Source: Gemmatimonadota bacterium (GTDB taxonomy: Bacteria > Gemmatimonadota > Gemmatimonadetes > Gemmatimonadales > Gemmatimonadaceae). From it: a DNA stretch of 64,000 bases. Position numbers and translations under genes: made by a program. Shown here piece after piece: positions 1-8,552 of the stretch (positions are counted from its first letter, which is position 1; each line of letters begins with the position of its first letter). Location of the stretch: the NCBI GenBank assembly GCA_016714015.1, contig JADJNZ010000001.1:1054001-1118000 (forward strand), in the 5' to 3' direction. The notes below the pieces were generated by a model, which was not told where the DNA came from, ran no database searches, and was given only the letters and a program-made list of their open reading frames with translations.

Positions 1-202
1 TCATGCAGACCTGCGTAGCGCACCTCGAGGCAGCGACGCGACGCCCCGGGCTCAGCCGTGGCGAGGAACCCGAACATGCGGTCGTCTGACTGCGACGACG
101 GCCTGCGACACGGCTGCCGCTGGCCGTCGTCCCTGCTATGCTCCTCGGTCTCGCCACTTCTGCCGCGCCATCTCCGGCGGCCCACTCGCGCTATGCGCCT
201 CG
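1..202. other. Intergenic / left edge, nothing recognised
   Basis: Nothing could be assigned here. The stretch lies 3' of the M1-peptidase fusion gene. Short open frames exist on both strands but they have no recognisable motif, no good ribosome-binding site and no continuity with a neighbour. A gene entering from the left edge cannot be excluded. Confidence 0.4.
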
Positions 203-3200
203 TCACCGGTGACCGGTCTCGTGTGCCTGCCGAAGCACGACCCGCCGCACGTTGTTCGATCGCTCACGGTCGATACGGCGGATCCACGGATCGATCTCGA
301 CCGACCTCGCCATCCCAGACAGCGCCATGGAGAGACTCGCGCCGCGGCGGGTCGCCACCACGCTGCCCCGATGCAGGACCGAGTCTGCGCCATCGCGCAC
401 CGCTACGTCGAACCGCTGTCCTTCGGCGGGCTCGTCACGCTCGCCGCCATCCGTGAGCCGCACCCGCACGGCATGGAACTCCGCGCGAAGCAGATATCCG
501 TCGGGACGTGGCTCCACCCATGCCGAGTCCACCCGCAGGTCGTATAGCACCCGTTCGGTGAACCACTCGTCCACCAGCGAGCGATCGCCCTCCGTGACCG
601 CCTCTGACCGCAGCAGCGCGTGCAACTGCGGTGCCGTAGCTGCGCCTTGTGGTCCTCCCTCCGTAGCCAAGAGTGTGCGAAGCGCACGCTCGACGGCGGA
701 GTCGCCCAGCGCACCGCGCAGCGCGTGCATAGCCACAGCACCCTTGCCGTAGTAGAGATAGTCCTGGTCAGACGATTCGACGAGCGCCGGCTCCGGTTCG
801 GCGTCCCACACGCGACCGGAGAGGTAGCGGTCGTGGTCGTACGCGATGAGCTGCGGGAGTGCGGCGGCACCTCGTGTGTGCTCGACCGCCAACTGCTCCG
901 AGTACTTGGCGAGCGTCTCCACGATCGTCGTGGCGCCCCGTACCTCGAGCGGGCTCACGGCGTAGCCCCACCATTGATGTGCCACCTCGTGAGCGACGCG
1001 CCGAGTGAGGAGGTCCACGTCGTCGACGCGGGCGTCGGTGAGCACGCCTCGGCCCTCGTTGAACATGATCATGCCGCTCAGGGCGAATCCGGCGAAGGGC
1101 CAGCGACCGGGGACCTCGATGAGTCGTAGGTTCTTGTGCGGGTACCGTCCGAAGCGGGCGCTGAAGATGCGCAGCGACGCAGTGGCCGCGTCCACGAAGC
1201 GTTCGGCATTGCGCCCGTGGTCCGGGTGGTGCCAGAACTCCACGAGCACGCCGTCCGCGCTGTCGCGCCGTACGGCATACTCTGCCGATGCGAACCCGAA
1301 GCGGGCCGGCATGCGGTCGTCCACTCGGTACTCGAAGTAGCTGCGGTCCGCTGCTTTCCACGACCGGACAAGCGCACCGGGACCGAGCGCGGTCTGCCCG
1401 GACGTGGTGGACAGCGTGGCCCGCAAGGTGAGCCACGCATCCGGCTGCGCCTCGGCACGAGCGACGCGCGTGAGAGAGTCGATGGCCACGTGGGGCGACA
1501 GACCCGCCGACGCGGGTGGGAGGCCGCGCCGGGCGCGCTCGCGCGACTCGCCCAATTCGTAAGAAGCGCGATAGCCGAACGACGGCATCGCCACGAGCAT
1601 CGTGACGTAACTGCCGTTGGATGACACATCAGGGTTGTAGCCGTCGGCGCGAATACCGTCCGACGCGATGCTGAACGAGTACTCGATGGTCGTGCTGTCT
1701 CCCGGCTGCAGCGGCGACACGAACGCGAACGCCCGCACGCCGAAGCGCGGATCGTGATGCACCTGCGTTCCTTCGCGTACGGCGACGCGCACGTCGCGCG
1801 CTTCGCGTCGGATGGTGAGCCATACCGTGTCGATGGCCGATGACGTGCGGTTGCGCACCGAGAGCGCGCCGCGGATGTCAGCTCGCCGAGCCCTCGGGGT
1901 GAAGTCGACCGCGATATCCACGTGGGAGACCGAAGGCTGAGGCGTGCCGGACAACCGACGGTACGCACGCTCGTAGTCCACGCGCCACGCGACATGCGCG
2001 TCGCTGCTTTCCCAGACTTGCCGCACGTTGGTCTGATAGAAGACCGCGCCGCCTGTGGCCGCGGCGAGCCCGCCAGCCACGACCGTCATGCGCCGGACCG
2101 GCGCACCGCTGCGAAGAAGCGCGTCCATACGGCTACGTCCCGCCGGGCGCCGGCCTCGAGGCCATACCGCCCAGGCCATCGCGGTGAGCAGCAGCGCCAC
2201 GGTCGTCCAGTACAGCATGAACACGGCGAAGCTCGTAGCCGCCGCCCCGTAGCCGTCGAACTCCGAGAACGACATCTCGGGTGCCGACGCGTAGCGCAGC
2301 AACGGGTGCTCCAATCCGACGAGCGGACCCGCCGACGCCAGTGCGATGAGCAGCACGGACAGCAGCATGCCGACCCACCGGTTCCCCGAGAGCACCTGCA
2401 CGGCCACGACCAGAAGCGCCGTGAGTGCCAATGGGTACCCGACGAACCAGAACTGCGACACATACACCCAGGGATCGATCGGCAGGCCGTCGCCAACTAG
2501 CTGTACCGCCGCCGCCACGAGGAGCCCCAGAGCGAGGAGGGCCGTGGGCACGAGCACGAGTGCGAGCAACTTCGAGAGAACGAATGCGCCGTTCGAGGCA
2601 GGCGTGGCGTCCACGAGGCCATCCATGCGGACGGCTCGTTCCCGCCACACGAGCTCCGCGCCGAAGTACACCAGCGCGAGCAGCGCGAACAGCCGGAGTG
2701 GGATCGCGCCGACCATCTCTCCACTGCTGGCCAATGTCCGTGTGCCATACTCGGCGTTCAAGAGGCGCGTGTACGTCTCCACCGCCGTGATGAACACGAA
2801 TAGCAACAGCAGTGCCTGGACGACGCGCGCCCCGAACAGCTGCTTGAGTTCCAGCCGGACGCTCGATCCAACGGCTCCAAGCAGGTGCGCGTGCGATGCG
2901 CCCGTGGGCATGACCGGTGAATACGGGATGGTCGGCGCAGCAGCGGCTGCCACCGGTGCGTCTGGTCGAGGGCGCTTGCGGCGCGAGCCCGCCCCGAGCA
3001 CGAGGTGGCGCGTGGCCATCACGATAGTGAGCGCGGCGACCACCAGTACGATCAGTCGATTGTACAGATAGTGCCCGCTCAGGGACACAAGTCTCAGGTT
3101 GCGATCGTCGAGCGTCCAGTAGCGGGACTGCTCGAACACCGCTGACAGTCCGAACGGATCCATCAGCGCGGCGCGTCCGAGCCCTTGCGCGCTGACGGGG

Positions 3201-3799
3201 GCGCTGTTGGCCATGAGCGGCGAGTCGCCAAGCATCGCCGCGGTCATGTAGAGCGCGAAGATCGCCACGCCGCCGACGTACGTGGCGAGCGAGCTGCGCG
3301 TTCGCCACCCCACCGCACACAACAGCGCCGACACGAGCAGCAGGTTGGGCAGGATGAGTGTGAACAGCGCCTGTGCGTACGGAGCGACGCGGATCGCTCC
3401 GAGGGTGTCCGGCTCGAGCGGCAGCATGAGCGGTGCGAGGAACAGCACGCTGATGGCGAGCGACATGGCCAGCAGGCCGGCCAGCACGACGCCGAGATAG
3501 CGCGTGGCCACGTAGACCGCCCGGGACATCGGTCGCGAGAAGATCAGCTCGCGCATGTTGTACTCGTCGTCGCGCAGGACGCCGCTCGCCGCGAGGAGCG
3601 TCTGCGAGAAGAGCAGCCACAGCGATAACAACCCACTGGCGCGCATCACGGCGTATGGTGAGTTCACGTGCGCCGATTCGGCTCCGTAGCCCGTTTGCAC
3701 CAGCATGAGTGCCATACCGCACACCGCCAGCGTGACCAGGGCGAACGGGACGCGCCGCGCGTGGTAGCGCAGCTCGAAGTTCAAGAGTTGCGTGAACAT
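203..3799 (-). CDS. ABC-2 type permease fused to M1-family metallopeptidase
   Basis: About 1198 residues. Roughly the first 570 form two sets of hydrophobic segments of ABC-2 permease type. A further membrane segment near residue 600 is followed by an exported M1 aminopeptidase-like domain. The zinc motif HEVAHQWWG lies at about residues 937-945, with a downstream Glu in an ETLAKY segment, and a GFALSGMIMFNE stretch precedes it as the substrate-binding loop. The spacing from HEXXH to the Glu is one longer than in classical aminopeptidase N, which matches what I recall of the permease/M1 fusion subfamily. I chose ATG 3799 because it sits one base after the stop of the ATPase gene, giving a coupled pair; the frame stays open further upstream. 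Likely role: an ABC membrane component whose extracytoplasmic peptidase acts on peptides linked to the transport cycle. The substrate is unknown. Base composition looks less GC-rich than the rest of the window. Confidence 0.88.
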   Translation of the reverse strand: MFTQLLNFELRYHARRVPFALVTLAVCGMALMLVQTGYGAESAHVNSPYAVMRASGLLSLWLLFSQTLLAASGVLRDDEYNMRELIFSRPMSRAVYVATRYLGVVLAGLLAMSLAISVLFLAPLMLPLEPDTLGAIRVAPYAQALFTLILPNLLLVSALLCAVGWRTRSSLATYVGGVAIFALYMTAAMLGDSPLMANSAPVSAQGLGRAALMDPFGLSAVFEQSRYWTLDDRNLRLVSLSGHYLYNRLIVLVVAALTIVMATRHLVLGAGSRRKRPRPDAPVAAAAAPTIPYSPVMPTGASHAHLLGAVGSSVRLELKQLFGARVVQALLLLFVFITAVETYTRLLNAEYGTRTLASSGEMVGAIPLRLFALLALVYFGAELVWRERAVRMDGLVDATPASNGAFVLSKLLALVLVPTALLALGLLVAAAVQLVGDGLPIDPWVYVSQFWFVGYPLALTALLVVAVQVLSGNRWVGMLLSVLLIALASAGPLVGLEHPLLRYASAPEMSFSEFDGYGAAATSFAVFMLYWTTVALLLTAMAWAVWPRGRRPAGRSRMDALLRSGAPVRRMTVVAGGLAAATGGAVFYQTNVRQVWESSDAHVAWRVDYERAYRRLSGTPQPSVSHVDIAVDFTPRARRADIRGALSVRNRTSSAIDTVWLTIRREARDVRVAVREGTQVHHDPRFGVRAFAFVSPLQPGDSTTIEYSFSIASDGIRADGYNPDVSSNGSYVTMLVAMPSFGYRASYELGESRERARRGLPPASAGLSPHVAIDSLTRVARAEAQPDAWLTLRATLSTTSGQTALGPGALVRSWKAADRSYFEYRVDDRMPARFGFASAEYAVRRDSADGVLVEFWHHPDHGRNAERFVDAATASLRIFSARFGRYPHKNLRLIEVPGRWPFAGFALSGMIMFNEGRGVLTDARVDDVDLLTRRVAHEVAHQWWGYAVSPLEVRGATTIVETLAKYSEQLAVEHTRGAAALPQLIAYDHDRYLSGRVWDAEPEPALVESSDQDYLYYGKGAVAMHALRGALGDSAVERALRTLLATEGGPQGAATAPQLHALLRSEAVTEGDRSLVDEWFTERVLYDLRVDSAWVEPRPDGYLLRAEFHAVRVRLTDGGERDEPAEGQRFDVAVRDGADSVLHRGSVVATRRGASLSMALSGMARSVEIDPWIRRIDRERSNNVRRVVLRQAHETGHR

Positions 3800-3800
3800 G

Positions 3801-4703
3801 TCAGGACGTCGCACCTGCGGCGGGACGCTCGGCGCTGGCCGACGTGAGCGCGCGGAAATACACATCTTCGAGCGTTGGTGACGTTGGCGTGAAGTCCGCC
3901 TCGGGCATCGAGTCGGACAGCACCCGGATGCGCGAACGACCTGCGTGCAGTTGCGACGAGAGCACGCGATGTCGGCGCGACTGATCGGCGAGCGCGTGGC
4001 GATCGATGGTGCGGGTCCACAGCTGTCCCTCGAGCCCGGCAGCGAGGTCGTCTGGCACTCCCTGGCACACCACGCGACCGTCGGCCATGATGGCCATGCG
4101 CGTGCAGATCTGACGCACGTCTTCCACGATGTGCGTGGAGAGGATCACGACCATCTCGTCACCGAGTTCGCTGAGCAAGTTGTAAAAGCGGCCGCGCTCG
4201 GCCGGATCGAGTCCCGCCGTCGGCTCATCGACGATGACCAGTTTCGGAGCCCCCAGCAGCGCCTGGGCGATGCCGAAGCGTTGCCGCATCCCGCCAGAGA
4301 ATCCGCTGACCGCCCGCTTGCGATGATCCCAGAGATTGACCTGCACGAGCAGCGCGTCCACCTGCTCTCGCCTGTCGTGCCGGTCGGTCAGTCCCTTGAG
4401 CAGGGCCAGGTGGTCGAGCAGTTCGCGCGCGGACAGCCCGGGGTAGACGCCGAAGTCCTGCGGGAGGTAGCCCAATCGCCGGCGATGAGCAGCGACGTCA
4501 TCGAAGATGGAAAGCCCGTCGAAGCGTACAGTGCCGACATCGGGACTCTGCAGCGTCGCGAGCGTGCGCATGAGAGTGGACTTGCCCGCGCCGTTCGGGC
4601 CCAGCAGACCGAACAGGCCGTTGCCGATAGTCAAGGTGACGCCCTGCAGGGCGCGCACGCCGTTGTCGTACTGAATTGAGACTGCTTCGATCTCGAGTTT
4701 CAT
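3801..4703 (-). CDS. ABC transporter ATP-binding protein
   Basis: About 300 residues. The Walker A motif GPNGAGKST is at residues 35-43, the signature FSGGMRQR near 135-142, Walker B VIVDEP at about 156-161, and a STHIVEDV switch region follows. This is the drug/antibiotic-exporter type that pairs with ABC-2 permeases. The stop is one base before the start of the permease/M1 gene, so the two are almost certainly one transporter. ATG 4703 (MKLEIEAV) is preferred over the upstream ATG at 4778 because homologous ATPases begin right at the first beta strand and the extra 25 residues are low-complexity. The gene is divergent from the LysR regulator at 4827, and the 120-bp gap between them probably holds both promoters, so LysR control is plausible. 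Confidence 0.92.
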   Translation of the reverse strand: MKLEIEAVSIQYDNGVRALQGVTLTIGNGLFGLLGPNGAGKSTLMRTLATLQSPDVGTVRFDGLSIFDDVAAHRRRLGYLPQDFGVYPGLSARELLDHLALLKGLTDRHDRREQVDALLVQVNLWDHRKRAVSGFSGGMRQRFGIAQALLGAPKLVIVDEPTAGLDPAERGRFYNLLSELGDEMVVILSTHIVEDVRQICTRMAIMADGRVVCQGVPDDLAAGLEGQLWTRTIDRHALADQSRRHRVLSSQLHAGRSRIRVLSDSMPEADFTPTSPTLEDVYFRALTSASAERPAAGATS

Positions 4704-4809
4704 GGCGAGGTCACTGTGCGATGGGACTGGACGAGGTGGCGGGACGATCGGTTCGGTGGCTCGTACGCCGATGGGCACATGTAGTTTCAGGTGACGATTG
4801 CTAATGTTT

Positions 4810-4830
4810 GCATTAAGCTGTACTTAATGC
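4810..4830. promoter_or_regulatory. Perfect inverted repeat overlapping the LysR start codon
   Basis: Arms GCATTAAG (4810-4817) and CTTAATGC (4823-4830) are exact reverse complements around a 5-bp centre. The site has the A/T-flanked T-N11-A form typical of LysR-type binding boxes. It contains the ATG (4827-4829) of the LysR gene and lies about 110 bp upstream of the divergent ABC ATPase. It is a strong candidate for the autoregulatory and activation site; binding by this LysR protein is inferred. Confidence 0.6.
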
Positions 4831-5732
4831 TCACATCATCTGACTTTCGATTCTTCCTCGTTCTGGCACGGTCCGAGTCGCTCGCGGCGGCCGCGCGCGA
4901 GCTCGACGTGACACCATCTGCGGTGACGCAGCGACTACAAGAGCTGGAGCATCGCGTGGGCGTGCGGTTGGTCGTGCGGAGTGGTCGCCGACTGCTGCTC
5001 ACTGACGAAGGCGAGCTGCTGGCAGACCGCGGCCGAGGCATCACCGACGAGATCGCGGAGTTGAGCGAGACGCTGGTGGCCAGGCGCGGCGAGGTCGCCG
5101 GTCACCTGCGCGTCATCGCGCCGCTCGGCTTCGGACGTCGCTACGTGGCACCGGTGGCCGCGGCATTCTTGGCGGAGCATCCGGCCGTGACACTCGATCT
5201 GACGCTGTCCGATCGCCTCGGCTGGTTTGCCGACACGTCCTGGGATGTGGCCGTGCACATCGGCGAGACCCGGCCCGCCGGATTGGCCGCTCAGACGCTC
5301 GCACCGAACCGTCGTCTGCTGTGCGCGTCACCGGCATTCGTCGAGCGTTACGGATCTCCGGCGTCCCCGACGGCGCTCCGCGAGTTCCGCTGCATCGCAC
5401 TGCGCGAGAACGACGAAGACGTGACGATGTGGCGGTTCACCAATGCCGCGGGCGAGACGTCGCATGTGCGCATCGATCCCGAGCTCGCGAGCAACGACGG
5501 CGACGTCGTGCGCGAATGGGCCATCGGGGGACACGGCGTGGTAGTTCGCTCGGAGTGGAGCGTCGCCGACGACGTGCGGGCAGGTAGACTCGTGCCTCTG
5601 CTGGAGGACTACGCACTCCCCTCGGCGGATGTGCTGGCGCTCATGGGACCGCGCAAAGGACGCTCGGCGCGGACATCGAAGCTGGTCGCGGTGTTACGCG
5701 ACGCGCTCACGCCCACGCCCTGGCGTGCGTAG
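4827..5732 (+). CDS. LysR-family transcriptional regulator
   Basis: 301 residues, the normal LysR length. The N-terminal winged helix-turn-helix reads FRFFLVLARSESLAAAAREL followed by DVTPSAVTQRLQELE, and a periplasmic-binding-like effector domain starts near residue 90. ATG 4827 (MLTSSDFRF) is chosen over the upstream ATG at 4791 because it starts directly at the HTH, as in the family. No clear Shine-Dalgarno sequence is visible, and the start lies inside a 21-bp palindrome, so repressor binding could also block initiation. It is divergent from the ABC ATPase/permease-M1 pair, its likely target. The effector is unknown. Confidence 0.92.
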   Translation: MLTSSDFRFFLVLARSESLAAAARELDVTPSAVTQRLQELEHRVGVRLVVRSGRRLLLTDEGELLADRGRGITDEIAELSETLVARRGEVAGHLRVIAPLGFGRRYVAPVAAAFLAEHPAVTLDLTLSDRLGWFADTSWDVAVHIGETRPAGLAAQTLAPNRRLLCASPAFVERYGSPASPTALREFRCIALRENDEDVTMWRFTNAAGETSHVRIDPELASNDGDVVREWAIGGHGVVVRSEWSVADDVRAGRLVPLLEDYALPSADVLALMGPRKGRSARTSKLVAVLRDALTPTPWRA

Positions 5733-5804
5733 GCGGCCAGGCGAACGGTGAAGGAATCGTGTCCACACATAGGGGGATCTGCCGAAGAACACCAACTGCC
5801 TCGC

Positions 5805-5969
5805 TCACGGCGCCCCGAGTCCGCGCAGCCGGCGCGCGGTGGCGGTGTCGCCTGGTGCCAGTCGCGGCGCGTTCGACAGACTCGACCGCGCCGCCACGGT
5901 GTCGCTGGTGACGAGCAGCGCCGCACGGAGCTCGCGATGCGCGCGAGCCTGCTGGGGATACGAGCGCAC
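5805..5969 (-). pseudogene. Possible gene remnant, about 54 codons
   Basis: A minus-strand frame from a GTG at 5969 to a TGA at 5805-5807 encodes a segment with protein-like composition, including QQARAHRELRAALLVTSD and SNAPRLAPGDTATARRL, and about 85% G/C at third codon positions. The frame is closed upstream by a TAG at 6006-6008 and there is no convincing start signal. It could be the C-terminal remnant of a lost gene or chance. No family was recognised. Confidence 0.2.
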
Positions 5970-6033
5970 GTTCAGAGAACTGGCCCCGGTTCTTCGGACA
6001 GCACGCTATGCACTTCGGTCCGGCCGGGACGTG

Positions 6034-6082
6034 ATATATCGGTCGGTATATTCGGGGCCGCTGTGTTAGGTAGACCGATATA
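6034..6082. promoter_or_regulatory. Orphan TetR-type operator-like inverted repeat
   Basis: The 10-bp arms TATATCGGTC (6035-6044) and GACCGATATA (6073-6082) are exact reverse complements separated by 28 bp. The left arm also sits in an imperfect 18-bp palindrome at 6034-6051 (ATATATCGG/TCGGTATAT, 14 of 18 positions symmetric). This resembles operators of TetR-family repressors in both sequence and A/T-rich context, but no regulator gene adjoins it and both flanking genes end here. It may be a relic of a lost promoter. The assignment is inference from symmetry only. Confidence 0.35.
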
Positions 6083-6115
6083 GCGCGGCGGAGTGCACCC
6101 GGCGGCACCCGCCGG

Positions 6116-7045
6116 TCACGACCGCCGCACGACCTGCCCGATCACCCATCCCCCCGTGATCGCCGCGTCCACCGCCAGCTGCACCAGCCGGCTCAGCGCC
6201 ACGAACAGCAGCGCCTGCGGCGCCGTCAGGACCGGTGCCAGCAACACCAGCAGCAGCCCGTCCCGCACGCCGAGCCCGAGTGGCATCACGACCGCGAGGT
6301 AGCCGCCCGCCCACGCGAGCGCGACGGCGCCGGCGACCAGCGGAAGCGCCTCGAGTCCGACCGGGGCCACGGCACGCACCACCGCGACGTGCGCGAACGC
6401 GAAGAGCGCCCACCCCAGCAGGCTCGTGCCGATCGCCGGCGACAGGGACATCGGCTCGCGTACCGGACGCACGCCGCCGAAGCGCTCGAGCAAAGCGGCG
6501 CCCCGCGCCTGGCGCGCGAGCAGGCCGGCGGCGATCCAGGCGACGATGATGCCGACGATGAGCCCGAGCGCCGGCCGGGCGTGAGCGGCGCCGGCGAGGC
6601 GGAGGCCGACGAACGCCACCACCCCGCCCGACCCGAGCGCGACCAGCGTCTCCCAGAGCACCGCGCCGGCGCCAGCACCGACCCGCACGCCGGCGCGACG
6701 CGCGAGCCCCACGCGCACCGCGTTCGCCCACACCTTCCCGGGCACGTAGCGCGCGAGCAGCGACGGCGCGAACGAATCGATCGCCTCGCGCCAACTGAGC
6801 CGGTGCCCGATCGCCGCGAGGACCTGTCGCCAGATCACCATCGCACTCGTCGCGTGCAACAGCAGGAGACAGGCCGCGACCGCGAGCCATCCCCACGCGA
6901 CGGGCGGCGCGGGGCCGTCGCCCATCACCGTGCGCCAACGCACCGCGAACCACCGCGCCGCGTACGCGAGCAGCGCGACGGCGAGCAGCGTGGGGAGCGC
7001 CGCGAGGAGGCGGCGATTCGAAGGGGCGGGGGTGGGATCGGGCAT
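6116..7045 (-). CDS. Flippase-like integral membrane protein (LPG synthase TM / UPF0104 type)
   Basis: About 309 residues with some eight hydrophobic helices. Segments such as ARYVPGKVWANAVRVGLARR and MPLGLGVRDGLLLVLL match the pattern of the lysylphosphatidylglycerol-synthetase transmembrane/flippase-like family, whose members often move or modify glycolipids. ATG 7045 (MPDPTPAPSNRR) is chosen because the 40 residues added by the ATG at 7165 are basic and low-complexity, unlike the family. The gene stands alone on the minus strand, divergent from the epimerase. Nearby sugar genes suggest a role in glycolipid or polysaccharide export, which is inference. Confidence 0.78.
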   Translation of the reverse strand: MPDPTPAPSNRRLLAALPTLLAVALLAYAARWFAVRWRTVMGDGPAPPVAWGWLAVAACLLLLHATSAMVIWRQVLAAIGHRLSWREAIDSFAPSLLARYVPGKVWANAVRVGLARRAGVRVGAGAGAVLWETLVALGSGGVVAFVGLRLAGAAHARPALGLIVGIIVAWIAAGLLARQARGAALLERFGGVRPVREPMSLSPAIGTSLLGWALFAFAHVAVVRAVAPVGLEALPLVAGAVALAWAGGYLAVVMPLGLGVRDGLLLVLLAPVLTAPQALLFVALSRLVQLAVDAAITGGWVIGQVVRRS

Positions 7046-7276
7046 GCGAGGGCTGACCCAGCAGGGACCGCCGGCCGGCACCTTTGGCAACCGTTCGCAC
7101 GCCCCCGCTCGCCGCCTGCATGCCGCCGCCACACCGCTGCCACGCTCATGCCACTCGGCTGCCACGCCGTGACGGCGCGATTTCGCCGCCGGGGGGTCGG
7201 TCGTCCTTGGTCAGGCAGGGCGCGCCCCGGTGCGGCCCCGCCCGACGTCAGGTCCCCTACCCCGGCTCCCGCCTCC

Positions 7277-8320
7277 ATGCCCGCTCCCGTCTCGCTCGTC
7301 ACCGGCGCCGCCGGCTTCATCGGCTCGCACGTCGCGGAACACCTGCTCGCGAAGGGCCACACGGTCGTCGCGATGGACGACCTCTCGGGCGGCTACGTGG
7401 AGAACGTCCCCAAGGGCTGCGAGTTCGTCGAAGGCACCACCAACGACGCCGACCTCGTGAACCGGCTCTTCAAGCAGCACCGGTTCGACTACGTCTATCA
7501 TCTCGCCGCCTACGCGGCCGAGGGCTTGAGCCCGTTCATCCGGTCCTTCAACTACACCAACAACCTCCTCGGCTCCGTCACCCTCGTGAACGCGGCGGTG
7601 AACGCGGGGACGGTGAAGTGCTTCGTCTTCACGTCGTCGCTCGCCGTGTACGGATCGGGCCAGGTGCCGATGCGCGAGGAGATGGTCCCGATGCCGGAGG
7701 ACCCGTACGGCATCGCGAAGTTCGCGGTGGAGCTGGACCTCGCACAGGCCTACGCGATGTGGAAGCTTCCGTACGTGATCTTCCGCCCGCACAACGTCTA
7801 CGGCGAGCGGCAGAACATCGCCGACCGCTATCGCAACGTGATCGGCATCTTCATGAACCAGGCGATGCGCGGCGAGTCGATGAGCGTCTTCGGCGACGGC
7901 CTGCAGACGCGCGCCTTCAGCTACATCTCGGACGTGGCGCCCATCATCGCGGCGGCGCCGGAGCGGCCGGCGGCGTACCAGCAGGTCATCAACGTCGGCG
8001 CGGACCAGCCCTACACCATCCTGCAGATGGCGCAGACGGTCGCGAAGGCGATGGGGGTGGATCCGAACGTGAAGCACCTCGAGGCGCGGCACGAGGTGAA
8101 GCACGCCTGGACGTCGCACGACGTGTGCGAGAAGCTCTTCGGCGACCTGCGCACGAACGTCTCGCTCGAGGAAGGCATCGGGCGGATGGCGCGGTGGGCG
8201 AAGGAGGTCGGGAAGCGGGACCCGAGCCGGTTCGAGAAGATCGAGATCGAGCGCGGGCTCTACAGCTTCTGGCAGGCGGAGGCGGCGGCGGCGAAGCAGG
8301 CGGGGCGGATGGTCGGGTAG
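7277..8320 (+). CDS. NAD-dependent epimerase/dehydratase (extended SDR)
   Basis: 347 residues. The Rossmann motif GAAGFIGSH is at residues 10-18, the catalytic Ser region FVFTSSLAVYG at about 117-126, and the YxxxK pair is Y144/K148 (PYGIAKFAVE). This is the arrangement of UDP-glucose 4-epimerases and related sugar-nucleotide epimerases or dehydratases. ATG 7277 gives the canonical N-terminus; the frame is open far upstream, antisense to the flippase gene, and that part is not coding. The exact substrate cannot be read from the sequence, but the adjacent glycosyltransferases point to activated sugars for surface glycans. It is convergent with the DUF2283 gene, 25 bp away. Confidence 0.92.
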   Translation: MPAPVSLVTGAAGFIGSHVAEHLLAKGHTVVAMDDLSGGYVENVPKGCEFVEGTTNDADLVNRLFKQHRFDYVYHLAAYAAEGLSPFIRSFNYTNNLLGSVTLVNAAVNAGTVKCFVFTSSLAVYGSGQVPMREEMVPMPEDPYGIAKFAVELDLAQAYAMWKLPYVIFRPHNVYGERQNIADRYRNVIGIFMNQAMRGESMSVFGDGLQTRAFSYISDVAPIIAAAPERPAAYQQVINVGADQPYTILQMAQTVAKAMGVDPNVKHLEARHEVKHAWTSHDVCEKLFGDLRTNVSLEEGIGRMARWAKEVGKRDPSRFEKIEIERGLYSFWQAEAAAAKQAGRMVG

Positions 8321-8345
8321 GCTCACCGCCAGCCGGCAGCCGCGG

Positions 8346-8552
8346 TCAGGCCGCGCTCGCCCCGATCTCCTCGAGACTCACCTGCGGCATTTGCGCCGCC
8401 GACGAGGCATGCTCGATCGTCATGCTGACGAGGTTGCCGTCCTTGTCGAGGTCGACGTAGACGTGCTCGGAGATCTCGCGGGTCTCCTCCACCAGCGCTT
8501 CGGAGAACTCGAGCAACGCCGTGTCGGTGTCCTTGAAGTATTTGACCTTCAT
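8346..8552 (-). CDS. DUF2283-family small protein
   Basis: 68 residues starting MKVKYFKDTDTALLEFSE, with EISEHVYVDLDKDGNLVSMTIEHAS in the middle. This is the usual layout of DUF2283 proteins (short beta-rich domain with a D-x-D-G-x-L-V-x-x-E-I-like core). The ATG at 8552 overlaps the TGA of the upstream gene by 4 bp (ATGA), so translation is coupled. DUF2283 genes often sit beside small DUF4258-type genes and have been suspected of forming toxin-antitoxin-like pairs; no biochemical function is established here. Confidence 0.8.
   Translation of the reverse strand: MKVKYFKDTDTALLEFSEALVEETREISEHVYVDLDKDGNLVSMTIEHASSAAQMPQVSLEEIGASAA

Larger units (their letters stand above)
5733..6115. other. 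Long intergenic gap at a composition boundary
   Basis: 383 bp between the convergent ends of the LysR gene and the flippase-like gene. I see no intact gene. It holds a possible gene remnant on the minus strand (5805-5969) and an A/T-rich operator-like inverted repeat (6034-6082). The sequence to the left has a milder GC bias and different codon use from that to the right, so this may be an old insertion or deletion junction. Confidence 0.5.

Noticed and set aside
6389..7276. N-terminal extension of the epimerase frame
   Set aside because: Lies antisense to the flippase gene and encodes Arg-rich low-complexity sequence; the SDR fold begins at ATG 7277.
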